Source: Verrucomicrobiota bacterium
Lineage (GTDB): Bacteria > Verrucomicrobiota > Lentisphaeria > Victivallales > Victivallaceae
Assembly: GCA_023459755.1 (NCBI GenBank)
Contig: JAEWSS010000039.1
Location: forward strand, 1-5,393
Reading direction: 5' to 3'
DNA: 5,393 nucleotides
Shown: positions 1 through 5,393 of the stretch, one piece after another
How positions within the stretch are numbered: the first letter of the stretch is position 1
Layout of the letters: the number at the start of each line of letters is the position of its first letter
Made by a program: the position numbers and the translations under genes
Notes under the pieces: generated by a model
What the model saw: the letters and a program-made list of their open reading frames with translations, nothing else
What the model was told of the DNA's origin: nothing
Databases searched by the model: none

Positions 1-1
1 G

Positions 2-607
2 GTCTACCGCATCTTGAACAATTACACCTACATTGGAAAGGTCAATTACAAGGGCGAGGTTGTCGAAGGCGAACAGGAAGGTTTCCTTGACGAGGCGGTC
101 TGGAATCAGGCACACGAATTCATGAAAAACAATGTCCCATATACGGATCACTCCAGCAGACTGGAAACGATTGCCCCGCTGAAGGGAATTCTCCGGTGCG
201 GACATTGCGATTGTTCCATGATGCCGGTGTTCACAAAACGGCACGGGAAGAAATACTTCTATTACAAATGCTCGAAGGACACCAAGCGTCCCGTCTCGAC
301 CTGTCCGGTCAAGCAGGTCACCAGCGGCGAGATTGAGACGCTGGTGTACGATCAGCTGGCGCTGGTGCTGGTCTCACCGGAAATCATCGCATCGCTGTCT
401 CGGATGACCGGGATTGAAGCCAAACGTATCATGGAGATGTTCGGCAAAGGTATATGGAACGAAATGACCAACGGTGAGAAACAGCGGCTCGCGGAACTTC
501 TGATCGAAAAAGCGGAAATCCGCGAAGACGGCTTGACGCTGGAAATACGAACAAATGGAGTAAAATCAATGATACAGGAGGCTCTCTATGCCGAAGAGGA
601 AGATTGA
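2..607 (+). CDS. Serine site-specific recombinase, C-terminal part (5' end outside window)
   Basis: This is the C-terminal 201 residues of a serine recombinase, which would cut and rejoin DNA at specific sites through an N-terminal catalytic serine that lies outside the window. The reading frame is open from the left edge (VYRILNNYTYIGKV...), the end of the 'Recombinase' domain, so the TTG at 14 is not a real start. A zinc beta-ribbon follows. Its four cysteines are a CGHC pair at codons 197-199 and 206-208 and single Cys codons at 269-271 and 302-304, with the usual GILRCG lead and YYKC. The end (about 440-590) has the familiar E-K-Q-R-L-x-E-L-L-I-E-K-A-E-I pattern and a short beta strand. 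There is no long coiled-coil insert of the kind many large phage integrases carry. The stop overlaps the next gene by 20 bases, so the two are probably one transcription unit. The family call is firm; whether it is still active and what it moves cannot be judged here. Confidence 0.93.
   Translation, partial: VYRILNNYTYIGKVNYKGEVVEGEQEGFLDEAVWNQAHEFMKNNVPYTDHSSRLETIAPLKGILRCGHCDCSMMPVFTKRHGKKYFYYKCSKDTKRPVSTCPVKQVTSGEIETLVYDQLALVLVSPEIIASLSRMTGIEAKRIMEMFGKGIWNEMTNGEKQRLAELLIEKAEIREDGLTLEIRTNGVKSMIQEALYAEEED
576..581 (+). promoter_or_regulatory. Shine-Dalgarno site of the HTH gene, inside the recombinase gene
   Basis: A perfect AGGAGG lies 6 bases before the ATG at 588, within the last codons of the recombinase. 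It decides the start of the downstream gene, because an in-frame TGA at 570-572 and the absence of another start codon leave only this ATG. The location suggests translation coupled to the recombinase. Confidence 0.85.
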
Positions 608-983
608 CGAGCTGGAAAACGGGAATATCAGAATCACCATTCCTCTGATATTTCGCACCATGGCAAACCGTAGGAAAATAGTCGTTCCCGATTCAGAGCA
701 ATCCGGCGGAGGAGATCCACTGGTCGTTGCCATCGCACGGGGACGGCGTTGGCAGGCACTTATCGATGAAGGCAGATTCGCCAACGTCAAGGAACTGGCA
801 AAGAGCATCGGCCGGGATGCCGGAAATGTTGCCGGTGTTATCCGGCTCTCCATGCTTGCTCCGACTGTCATTCACAAAATCATCAGCGGCGATTATCCAT
901 CCAAATTGTCGCTGGAATCCCTGCGCGGACCGATACCGGAAATATGGGACGATCAGTTCGAATATCTGTTCAAAGCAGAATAA
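588..983 (+). CDS. Small HTH protein of the recombinase-associated type
   Basis: A 131-residue protein probably accompanying the recombinase, presumably as a DNA-binding or regulatory partner. Residues 1-35 (charged start, then NIRITIPLIF and RRKIVVP) look like beta strands. Residues 45-62 (VVAIARGRRWQALIDEG) form a helix, and 64-92 (FANVKELAKSIGRDAGNVAG, then VIRLSMLAP) read as a helix-turn-helix, followed by IHKIISGDYPSKLSLESL. From recall, this layout (basic beta strands, a helix with RW, then a helix-turn-helix ending in R-L-x-x-L-A-P followed by I-x-x-I-x-x-G) is seen in proteobacterial recombinases, either as their C-terminal tail or as the next gene. Here it sits in the +1 frame relative to the recombinase, overlaps it by 20 bases, and has its own strong ribosome site. 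A terminator begins 4 bases after the stop. It is probably an intact gene; the function is inferred from fold and position. Confidence 0.82.
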   Translation: MPKRKIDELENGNIRITIPLIFRTMANRRKIVVPDSEQSGGGDPLVVAIARGRRWQALIDEGRFANVKELAKSIGRDAGNVAGVIRLSMLAPTVIHKIISGDYPSKLSLESLRGPIPEIWDDQFEYLFKAE

Positions 984-986
984 CAA

Positions 987-1031
987 AATGCCCGTCAATG
1001 ATTCGAAAAATCGCTGGCGGGCATTCTTTTT
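987..1031 (+). terminator. Rho-independent terminator of the recombinase/HTH operon
   Basis: A 17-position stem runs from AATGCCCGTCAATGATT (987-1003) to its partner at 1009-1025, with loop CGAAA, two G-T wobbles and one A-C mismatch. A run of five T (1027-1031) follows one base later. It starts 4 bases after the TAA of the HTH gene and closes the plus-strand unit. Confidence 0.88.
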
Positions 1032-1067
1032 GGCGCAATCGAAAAGTTGTCGTTTCGCATACTAAAA

Positions 1068-1078
1068 AGCACGTTGTG
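1068..1078 (+). repeat. 11-base direct repeat, copy 1
   Basis: AGCACGTTGTG occurs here and again at 1367-1377, in the same orientation and 299 bases apart. The match does not extend beyond 11 bases on either side. The role is unknown; chance is possible. Confidence 0.45.
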
Positions 1079-1366
1079 ACAGTACATCGGAAAGCGCATA
1101 CTTTTTGTTTCTCCTCAAAAACGTTCTCCGTTTTCGGTTGGAGAATATTTCGCAAATTTCAATTTGACCTTTGCAACAAGATTGGAACTTCCGGCTTTAC
1201 CCATCCGGCGGCAAGCTCAATTCTCCGAAAAAACGTAAAGTGAGGTCATTCATCAAACGGAGAAAACGCATCGGGAGATGGCTGAAAAACCTCAAAAACA
1301 GCCCAAAACGGCTTCTCTGTCCGAAACAAAGGGGGAGTACGGAGAACGCACAAGCGCCGAACGGTC

Positions 1367-1377
1367 AGCACGTTGTG
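1367..1377 (+). repeat. 11-base direct repeat, copy 2
   Basis: Second copy of AGCACGTTGTG, 7 bases before the T-tract of the tRNA terminator. See copy 1 at 1068-1078. Together they bracket most of the gene-free stretch. Confidence 0.45.
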
Positions 1378-1384
1378 TGAAAAC

Positions 1385-1416
1385 AAAAAATCCGTCAAGC
1401 GTAAGTCCTTGACGGA
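1385..1416 (-). terminator. Rho-independent terminator of tRNA-Pro
   Basis: A perfect 9-bp stem, TCCGTCAAG (1391-1399) with CTTGACGGA (1408-1416), has an 8-base loop. On the minus strand it is followed by six T (1385-1390). It lies 14 bases past the CCA end of the tRNA, the right place to end the tRNA transcript. There is no T-tract on the plus-strand side, so it acts in one direction. Confidence 0.88.
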
Positions 1417-1430
1417 TAAGTAATTAAAAA

Positions 1431-1508
1431 TGGTCGGGGTAGAGGGATTTGAACCCCCGACTTTTTGGTCCCAAACCAAACGCGCTAGCCAGACTGCGCC
1501 ATACCCCG
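1431..1508 (-). tRNA. tRNA-Pro (anticodon UGG), CCA encoded
   Basis: The minus strand folds as a full cloverleaf. The acceptor is CGGGGTA with TACCCCG, the D stem GCGC with GCGC, the anticodon stem TTTGG with CCAAA and the T stem GGGGG with CCCTC around TTCAAAT. The anticodon loop TTTGGGA puts UGG at positions 34-36, reading CCN proline codons. The discriminator is A (1434) and CCA is encoded (1431-1433). All stems pair, with one G-T in the T arm, so the gene looks functional. It has its own promoter upstream and terminator downstream, hence is a single-gene unit. Its 3' end points to the recombinase genes. Confidence 0.97.
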
Positions 1509-1537
1509 AACTGAATCAAAAACCAGAGTTCGCGTTT

Positions 1538-1565
1538 AATCTACACCGCAATAACTTTTTTTCAA
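1538..1565 (-). promoter_or_regulatory. Sigma70-type promoter of tRNA-Pro
   Basis: On the minus strand TTGAAA (1560-1565) and TAGATT (1538-1543) are separated by 16 bases. Transcription would start near 1531, leaving a leader of roughly 20 bases before the mature 5' end at 1508. The spacer contains an A run next to the -35 box. No other promoter-like pair sits closer to the tRNA. Confidence 0.7.
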
Positions 1566-1619
1566 CCCCAAAAGAGTAACTTTGCTACCTATATACGGAA
1601 AAATCACCTCAGCCTCAAC

Positions 1620-1652
1620 AAAAAAACGATTCCCGAACAACGCCGGGAACCG
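1620..1652 (-). terminator. Rho-independent terminator after the isomerase gene
   Basis: A 9-bp stem, CGGTTCCCG with CGGGAATCG on the minus strand (one G-T), has an 8-base loop and then seven T (1620-1626). It starts 22 bases after the isomerase stop codon and ends the minus-strand lyase/isomerase unit before the tRNA promoter. Confidence 0.9.
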
Positions 1653-1674
1653 CTTCTATTCCGCCGCGTAAACT

Positions 1675-2469
1675 CTAACGATTGCCGGCCGCCAACCCGT
1701 TCGAGGTCATAAAGTCATAACTGCGCTTAACCGCCGTCAACATGTCTATATTACAGTAATCAAGCTCAACAATCACCGCTTCAACACTCGAAGGCGCCGC
1801 CGCAATCAGCTCCCGGATCGGCAGCGTCCCCTCGCCAAGCGGCAACAACTCAATCTTACGATCCAATATGCCGTTGACCATTTTGTCGCCGTCAACATCC
1901 TGCGCCACCACTCCGTCCTTCATATGAAAAAGAATCGTGTCGGCGGCAAAAAGATTCAGCATCTCAACCGCATTCTCCATGCCACGATTGGTAGACCAGA
2001 AGCAGTCAAGCTCAAACTTGATTCCGGGACAAAGCTCCCGATAAATCTCGTATTTCAAGCGACCGTCCAGCCGCTGAAATTCAAAGTCGTGATTGTGCTG
2101 AAACAGTTCAAATCCATTGTGTTTCAGAATCTCGTTCATTTTATTGGTGGCTTCGGCGGTGCGTTTGATCGCGTCCATGTCCTTGAAGTCGTCCGGACTA
2201 TAGCCGCAAACCACCCGCTTAAGCCCGATGGACTCCGCAAGCTCCATCGTTTCCCCTATATTTCCGGAACGGCACCACGGCGAATGCGACGAAACCATTC
2301 CCAGACCGAGATCGTCGATCATCTTCTTGAATTCGCGCGGACGAAGGTTGAAAAAACCGGCCGGCTCGACCAGTTTATAACCCATCTCAGCCACCTTCTT
2401 AAGCACTTCAGGAAAATCTTTCTGCGCCAGATCACGCAATGAATAAAGCTGAATACCGATCGGAAGCAT
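1675..2469 (-). CDS. Sugar phosphate isomerase/epimerase-like TIM-barrel protein
   Basis: A 264-residue protein of the xylose-isomerase-like TIM-barrel family (AP endonuclease 2 fold). Members interconvert sugars, often keto-sugars, with a divalent metal. Seen here are IGIQLYSLR at residues 4-12 (first strand), E35 in the second strand, SSHSPW at 60-65, HNHDFEF at 125-131, ELDCFW at 153-158, FHMKD at 181-185, GEG at 212-214 and VELD at 234-237. The Asp of ELD, the His of FHMKD and Glu/Asp in VELD are likely metal ligands. The length is normal, and there is no signal peptide, so it is cytoplasmic. I chose ATG 2469 because GAAAGG lies 9 bases before it; the in-frame ATG at 2493 has no ribosome site and adds a basic MLKERRCK. 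It has its own promoter but lies 91 bases behind a polysaccharide lyase, which suggests sugar catabolism. The substrate is not readable from sequence; this family is too diverse. Confidence 0.88.
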   Translation of the reverse strand: MLPIGIQLYSLRDLAQKDFPEVLKKVAEMGYKLVEPAGFFNLRPREFKKMIDDLGLGMVSSHSPWCRSGNIGETMELAESIGLKRVVCGYSPDDFKDMDAIKRTAEATNKMNEILKHNGFELFQHNHDFEFQRLDGRLKYEIYRELCPGIKFELDCFWSTNRGMENAVEMLNLFAADTILFHMKDGVVAQDVDGDKMVNGILDRKIELLPLGEGTLPIRELIAAAPSSVEAVIVELDYCNIDMLTAVKRSYDFMTSNGLAAGNR

Positions 2470-2478
2470 TTTGCATCG

Positions 2479-2484
2479 CCTTTC
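2479..2484 (-). promoter_or_regulatory. Ribosome binding site deciding the isomerase start
   Basis: GAAAGG on the minus strand lies 9 bases before ATG 2469. The upstream in-frame ATG at 2493 is preceded only by an AT-rich stretch. The site is moderate rather than ideal, but it favours the shorter 264-residue protein. Confidence 0.6.
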
Positions 2485-2515
2485 TTTTAGCATTCTATAT
2501 TTTTCGCAGACCAGG

Positions 2516-2543
2516 ATTATAAAATATCACATCCGGCAGTCAA
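2516..2543 (-). promoter_or_regulatory. Near-consensus sigma70 promoter of the isomerase gene
   Basis: On the minus strand TTGACT (2538-2543) and a perfect TATAAT (2516-2521) are 16 bases apart, in the gap between lyase and isomerase. The expected start near 2509 leaves a leader of about 40 bases to ATG 2469. The -35 box lies within a short tandem repeat (AGTCA twice, plus strand 2538-2547). No clear operator palindrome is visible around it. Confidence 0.8.
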
Positions 2544-2560
2544 GTCAAGCCCGAAACAAA

Positions 2561-5393
2561 TCACTTTTCCGCATTCAGCGGACGCGATGAAGTTATCAGC
2601 ACGAAATGTTCACCGACCGGAATCGATACTTCGTTGTTCCACAACTGCATGTCGATAAGTATATTGACGTCGGGACCGAACGGATTGCGAAAACAGCGTT
2701 TTTCCTCAACAGCCAATTTCCCGTAATAATGATACAGCGGACCATCGGCACGCATTCTCACCAGTCCGGCGAGCGAGCCTCCCATGAACTCGATTCCGGG
2801 AACGTCGTGAAACGTCTCCGATTCACCCGGAACGCGGTTGTCGAACCGGGCAATTTCGCGCCCGTCGGAAGCATAACGCACCGCAAACATATCGGCGTCG
2901 CTCTCAAGTTCACCGCACTTCATCGTCCCGGCCTGCAATCTGGACATAACGATGACTTTTCCGCCGTCCGCCGTCACGATCTGCGCGGCGCGGCCGTTTT
3001 CGCAATCAACGGCGGTCATTTTTGCGCGGTCGGCGCGACCGGCCGGCAGTTCACGGATCTGCATTGCCGTCATAATGTCGCAGTCGGTTACCTTCTCCGG
3101 CGTATCGGCCTTCAAATGCCATTCGCGGGAAATGACCGCCTCATCCAGCGGCTCGTTGTTGCCGCGCGGACGCACCGGATTAACCGGATATCCGGTGGAG
3201 GTGGAAAGTTTCAAACTCGGATGAATGAAGCGGCCGTACAGTTCAGCCCGGTCGCCGACAATATCAAAATAGGCCATCGGATCGTAGGCGTAGAGCGGAT
3301 GAGCCGCATGGGCAAGGAAACTCAATTTGACCGGAATTTTTGCGTTGACAATGTCATGAACCACCACAAAGTCCGGCTTGATGAACAATGTGCGCCGGGT
3401 CCAGCGGTTCAGTTTACCGTCGTTCACCGTGGGATTTCCGGCCTCGCCGACTGTATACCCAAAAAATTTTGAATCGGAAAATTCGGTAAGTTCGCCGCCG
3501 TGACCGCCGCGCCGGGTTCCCTGCGTCCGGTCGTCCACCAGCAGTGTGTTGTGCGCCTGGGTCTGAGTTGAATAGGTTTCAAAATGACGACTGCCGTAAT
3601 AATCGTAATACCCGGAATTGATCAGCAGCTTGTCGCCGTAGGCGTTGACTATTATATTGTTCTGATCGTCATGCTGATGACCGGACGCAAAACGCGCGGC
3701 GCGCTGCGCCACCGAAACGTTCCGAAAACCGTCGGCCAGCGAAGTGTTGAAAACCGCCCAGCCAATATGCGGATAGAAGATCGACGGCGGCAGGTCGGCC
3801 GGCACCTTTGGCGCAACGCCGTTGAACGGCGAACTCTTCCCGGCGTACCAGATCCCGTATGGATTTCCGCTGAACGCCGCCAGCTCCGCAATGTATTCGC
3901 CGGCCGACTTGTCAGGCTTTAGAGGCCCCTTCGTTCCGTGGTTCGGTTTTCCGGTGTTGGCGAAACTGACCGCGTAGGCGTTGGGGATGCAGGTATAAAT
4001 CGGAAACATCACGGTGCGGCCAAGCCACGGATGAGTGAACAGATCGATGCCGCAGCTCTCCTTCATCATCTGTGCGTAAAGTTTCAGAAAATTTCCGCCG
4101 TAGCTCCAGTAGCCGATTCCTTCGCCGTTTTCACCGTCGCCGCCCTGCACCGCCAGAAAAAGGCCGATGAAGAGTTCGCGGGCGTATTCGACCAGTCGTT
4201 CGGCGTCCGGGTCGTCGCCGCACAACACCAATCCGGCCTCGGCCATACCGTAGACGGCCAGCCAGGCGTGATTGTTGTATTCACGCCGCTGGTCTCGCGG
4301 AAACGGATTGAGCGATGTCCAGACCTGCATGGCACGCCGTTTTATATTGTCGCGCAAAGGCTTGAGAGTTTCAGCGTCAAAATGGTCGTGCAACGTGTCG
4401 TAGGCGGCATCAAGCCCGCGCTGGACATGATAGGCGCCGATGTCTCCGGAAAGGTGACTGGAGGCGCCGTCCGGGTCCCAGGCGCAAACCAGCAGTGCAT
4501 ATTCCAAAAGCTGTGGATAGAGCGCCTCATTACCGGTTGCCGCGGCGATCTCCGCCATGCGTTGAAGTCTGGCTCCGGCGGAGATAATCATCCGGTCGTG
4601 CACGCCGCCATACCACGAGATAAAACTCGGATAAGCCGGGTCGCCTTCGCGGAACGGCGGCGGATTGGGATGCGGCTTAACGGCAAAATCATCGGCAAAC
4701 TGCTTTAGCATGGCGGCGCGTTGTTCATCCGTCAGTCCGGACTGCGGACGATTCAGCCACGGCCGCGGCCGGTCAAGCATTCTGGACGCATGAAATGCCT
4801 CGGTTGTGAACTTGTGCGCATTAGGCGGCACATCCACCGCAACCGGCGGCAATCGACGTCCGTCAGCGGCAGTCACCCGATAATACCAGCGGCCGGGAGC
4901 CATAAATTCATCCGGCGTGTAAAAGTTCTCCGACGTTGCGGCACTGAAGGTCGCGTCCGGCGGAAATGAACTGTCCTGAGAATATTCCAGCGTGACGTTT
5001 CCCATATTGCGCCGCCAGTTAAAAAACACCGGATTGGCTTCGGAAGCCAGCGGAACAGCTTCGCCGATATAGAGTTCAATATTATCCAGATCAAACCGCT
5101 GCGCCGATTCCGGCTGATCGGGTAAAAATTCAAACCCGATGGTAAACTTGGTCGGAATGGTTTTCCCGGCCTCCGGCGGATTGCCCTTGACCACCGACAT
5201 CTGAGCGATTTTCAGCTCACAATTTTTCCATTCGGCGGAGGCGGCCCCGGCATTGCCGGTATAATGCGATCCGTCCTCGGTAAAAACATCGACGGTGACG
5301 CGCCCGGCGATGCCGGCGTCCGGTTCGCGGTGACGAAATCGTATGGCCATGGCGTCATTATAAAACAGATTGATTCCGGCATTAAGCTCAACC
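2561..5393 (-). CDS. Heparinase II/III-family polysaccharide lyase (5' end outside window)
   Basis: At least 943 residues of a large lyase of the heparinase II/III type, which cleaves acidic polysaccharides by beta-elimination. The frame stays open upstream of ATG 5350 to the window edge (VELNAGINLF...) inside a beta-sandwich, so that ATG is not the start and any signal peptide is out of view. Numbering from that ATG: to about 97, a carbohydrate-binding-like jelly roll ending in DLDNIELYIG; 105-165, a DUF4962-like fibronectin-type part (PGRWYYRVTAADG); 190-500, the alpha toroid with NNH 359-361 and EGIGYWSY 410-417, the probable catalytic His and Tyr region; 525-740, the beta-sandwich with GHQHDD 557-562, GYYDYYGS 580-587 and QAHN 598-601; then a further beta-rich end. 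The metal site should be His560, an Asp, and His600, but the Asp position appears to be Asn578. No premature stops; stop is TGA. The family call is firm; heparin, other glycosaminoglycans, alginate or another uronate polymer remain possible. Confidence 0.92.
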   Translation of the reverse strand, partial: VELNAGINLFYNDAMAIRFRHREPDAGIAGRVTVDVFTEDGSHYTGNAGAASAEWKNCELKIAQMSVVKGNPPEAGKTIPTKFTIGFEFLPDQPESAQRFDLDNIELYIGEAVPLASEANPVFFNWRRNMGNVTLEYSQDSSFPPDATFSAATSENFYTPDEFMAPGRWYYRVTAADGRRLPPVAVDVPPNAHKFTTEAFHASRMLDRPRPWLNRPQSGLTDEQRAAMLKQFADDFAVKPHPNPPPFREGDPAYPSFISWYGGVHDRMIISAGARLQRMAEIAAATGNEALYPQLLEYALLVCAWDPDGASSHLSGDIGAYHVQRGLDAAYDTLHDHFDAETLKPLRDNIKRRAMQVWTSLNPFPRDQRREYNNHAWLAVYGMAEAGLVLCGDDPDAERLVEYARELFIGLFLAVQGGDGENGEGIGYWSYGGNFLKLYAQMMKESCGIDLFTHPWLGRTVMFPIYTCIPNAYAVSFANTGKPNHGTKGPLKPDKSAGEYIAELAAFSGNPYGIWYAGKSSPFNGVAPKVPADLPPSIFYPHIGWAVFNTSLADGFRNVSVAQRAARFASGHQHDDQNNIIVNAYGDKLLINSGYYDYYGSRHFETYSTQTQAHNTLLVDDRTQGTRRGGHGGELTEFSDSKFFGYTVGEAGNPTVNDGKLNRWTRRTLFIKPDFVVVHDIVNAKIPVKLSFLAHAAHPLYAYDPMAYFDIVGDRAELYGRFIHPSLKLSTSTGYPVNPVRPRGNNEPLDEAVISREWHLKADTPEKVTDCDIMTAMQIRELPAGRADRAKMTAVDCENGRAAQIVTADGGKVIVMSRLQAGTMKCGELESDADMFAVRYASDGREIARFDNRVPGESETFHDVPGIEFMGGSLAGLVRMRADGPLYHYYGKLAVEEKRCFRNPFGPDVNILIDMQLWNNEVSIPVGEHFVLITSSRPLNAEK

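Larger units (their letters stand above)
1032..1384. other. Intergenic stretch without a convincing gene
   Basis: About 350 bases between two terminators that face each other. Open frames here are short, lack a Shine-Dalgarno site and resemble nothing I know. The best is ATG 1278 to TGA 1410-1412 (44 residues, begins MAEKPQKQPK), which runs into the tRNA terminator and has GGGAG directly against the ATG, too close to serve as a ribosome site. The stretch is more AT-rich than the lyase gene and holds an 11-base direct repeat. It could be the remnant of an element end or plain spacer. An att site may lie here, but none can be identified from one end alone. Confidence 0.6.

Noticed and set aside
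1124..1145. Inverted repeat TTCTCC / GGAGAA
   Set aside because: Only 6 bp with a 10-base loop and no T-tract or nearby gene to regulate; expected by chance.
1171..1380. Open frame of 69 residues with a very basic centre, including the string PKKRKV
   Set aside because: It starts at TTG without a ribosome site, lies in AT-rich spacer and ends at the tRNA terminator. The lysine/arginine richness follows from A-rich DNA; the likeness to a nuclear localisation signal is chance.
1278..1412. 44-residue frame starting MAEKPQKQPK
   Set aside because: GGGAG abuts the ATG, the frame ends inside the terminator hairpin, and the residue make-up is low in hydrophobics. No support as a gene.
1246..1479. 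Minus-strand open frame beginning MVWDQKVGGSNPSTP
   Set aside because: This is the well-known false protein read out of a tRNA gene; it overlaps tRNA-Pro and its terminator.
4640..4681. Peptide PHPNPPPFREG in the lyase, resembling peptides made by bacterial palindromic repeats
   Set aside because: The DNA here shows no palindrome or second copy in the window, and a proline-rich loop is plausible at this place in the protein.
2606..4708. Long plus-strand frames opposite the lyase (288 and 256 residues)
   Set aside because: They are antisense shadows of a clearly coding frame with recognisable domains and motifs; they lack ribosome sites and family likeness.

Overview
The window comes from a bacterial chromosome: it has sigma70-like promoters, Rho-independent terminators, Shine-Dalgarno sites and a tRNA gene with an encoded CCA end. 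A large heparinase II/III-type polysaccharide lyase next to a xylose-isomerase-like TIM-barrel protein is the kind of gene content common in polysaccharide-degrading members of the Lentisphaerota, Verrucomicrobiota and Planctomycetota, and also in Bacteroidota. I lean towards the first group from recall of similar proteins. Nothing in the window fixes the taxon.

Left part (1-1031, plus strand): the C-terminal part of a serine site-specific recombinase runs in from the left edge. It overlaps a 131-residue helix-turn-helix protein by 20 bases, and that protein has its own strong Shine-Dalgarno site. A long hairpin terminator closes the pair. This looks like the right-hand end of a mobile or formerly mobile element.

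Middle (1032-1674): about 360 bases without a convincing gene, carrying an 11-base direct repeat. Then comes a minus-strand tRNA-Pro(UGG) with its own promoter and terminator. The 3' end of the tRNA faces the recombinase genes.

Right part (1675-5393, minus strand): a heparinase II/III-family lyase, truncated by the right edge, is followed 91 bases downstream by a sugar phosphate isomerase/epimerase-like protein. The gap holds a near-consensus promoter, so the isomerase gene can be transcribed on its own as well as by read-through from the lyase. A strong terminator follows it. The likely theme is breakdown of an acidic polysaccharide to unsaturated oligosaccharides, with a sugar-modifying enzyme nearby. 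The substrate cannot be read from the sequence.

I found no convincing new system. The points most worth a second look are the split recombinase/HTH pair, the tRNA next to the element end, and an Asn where the lyase family normally has a metal-binding Asp.
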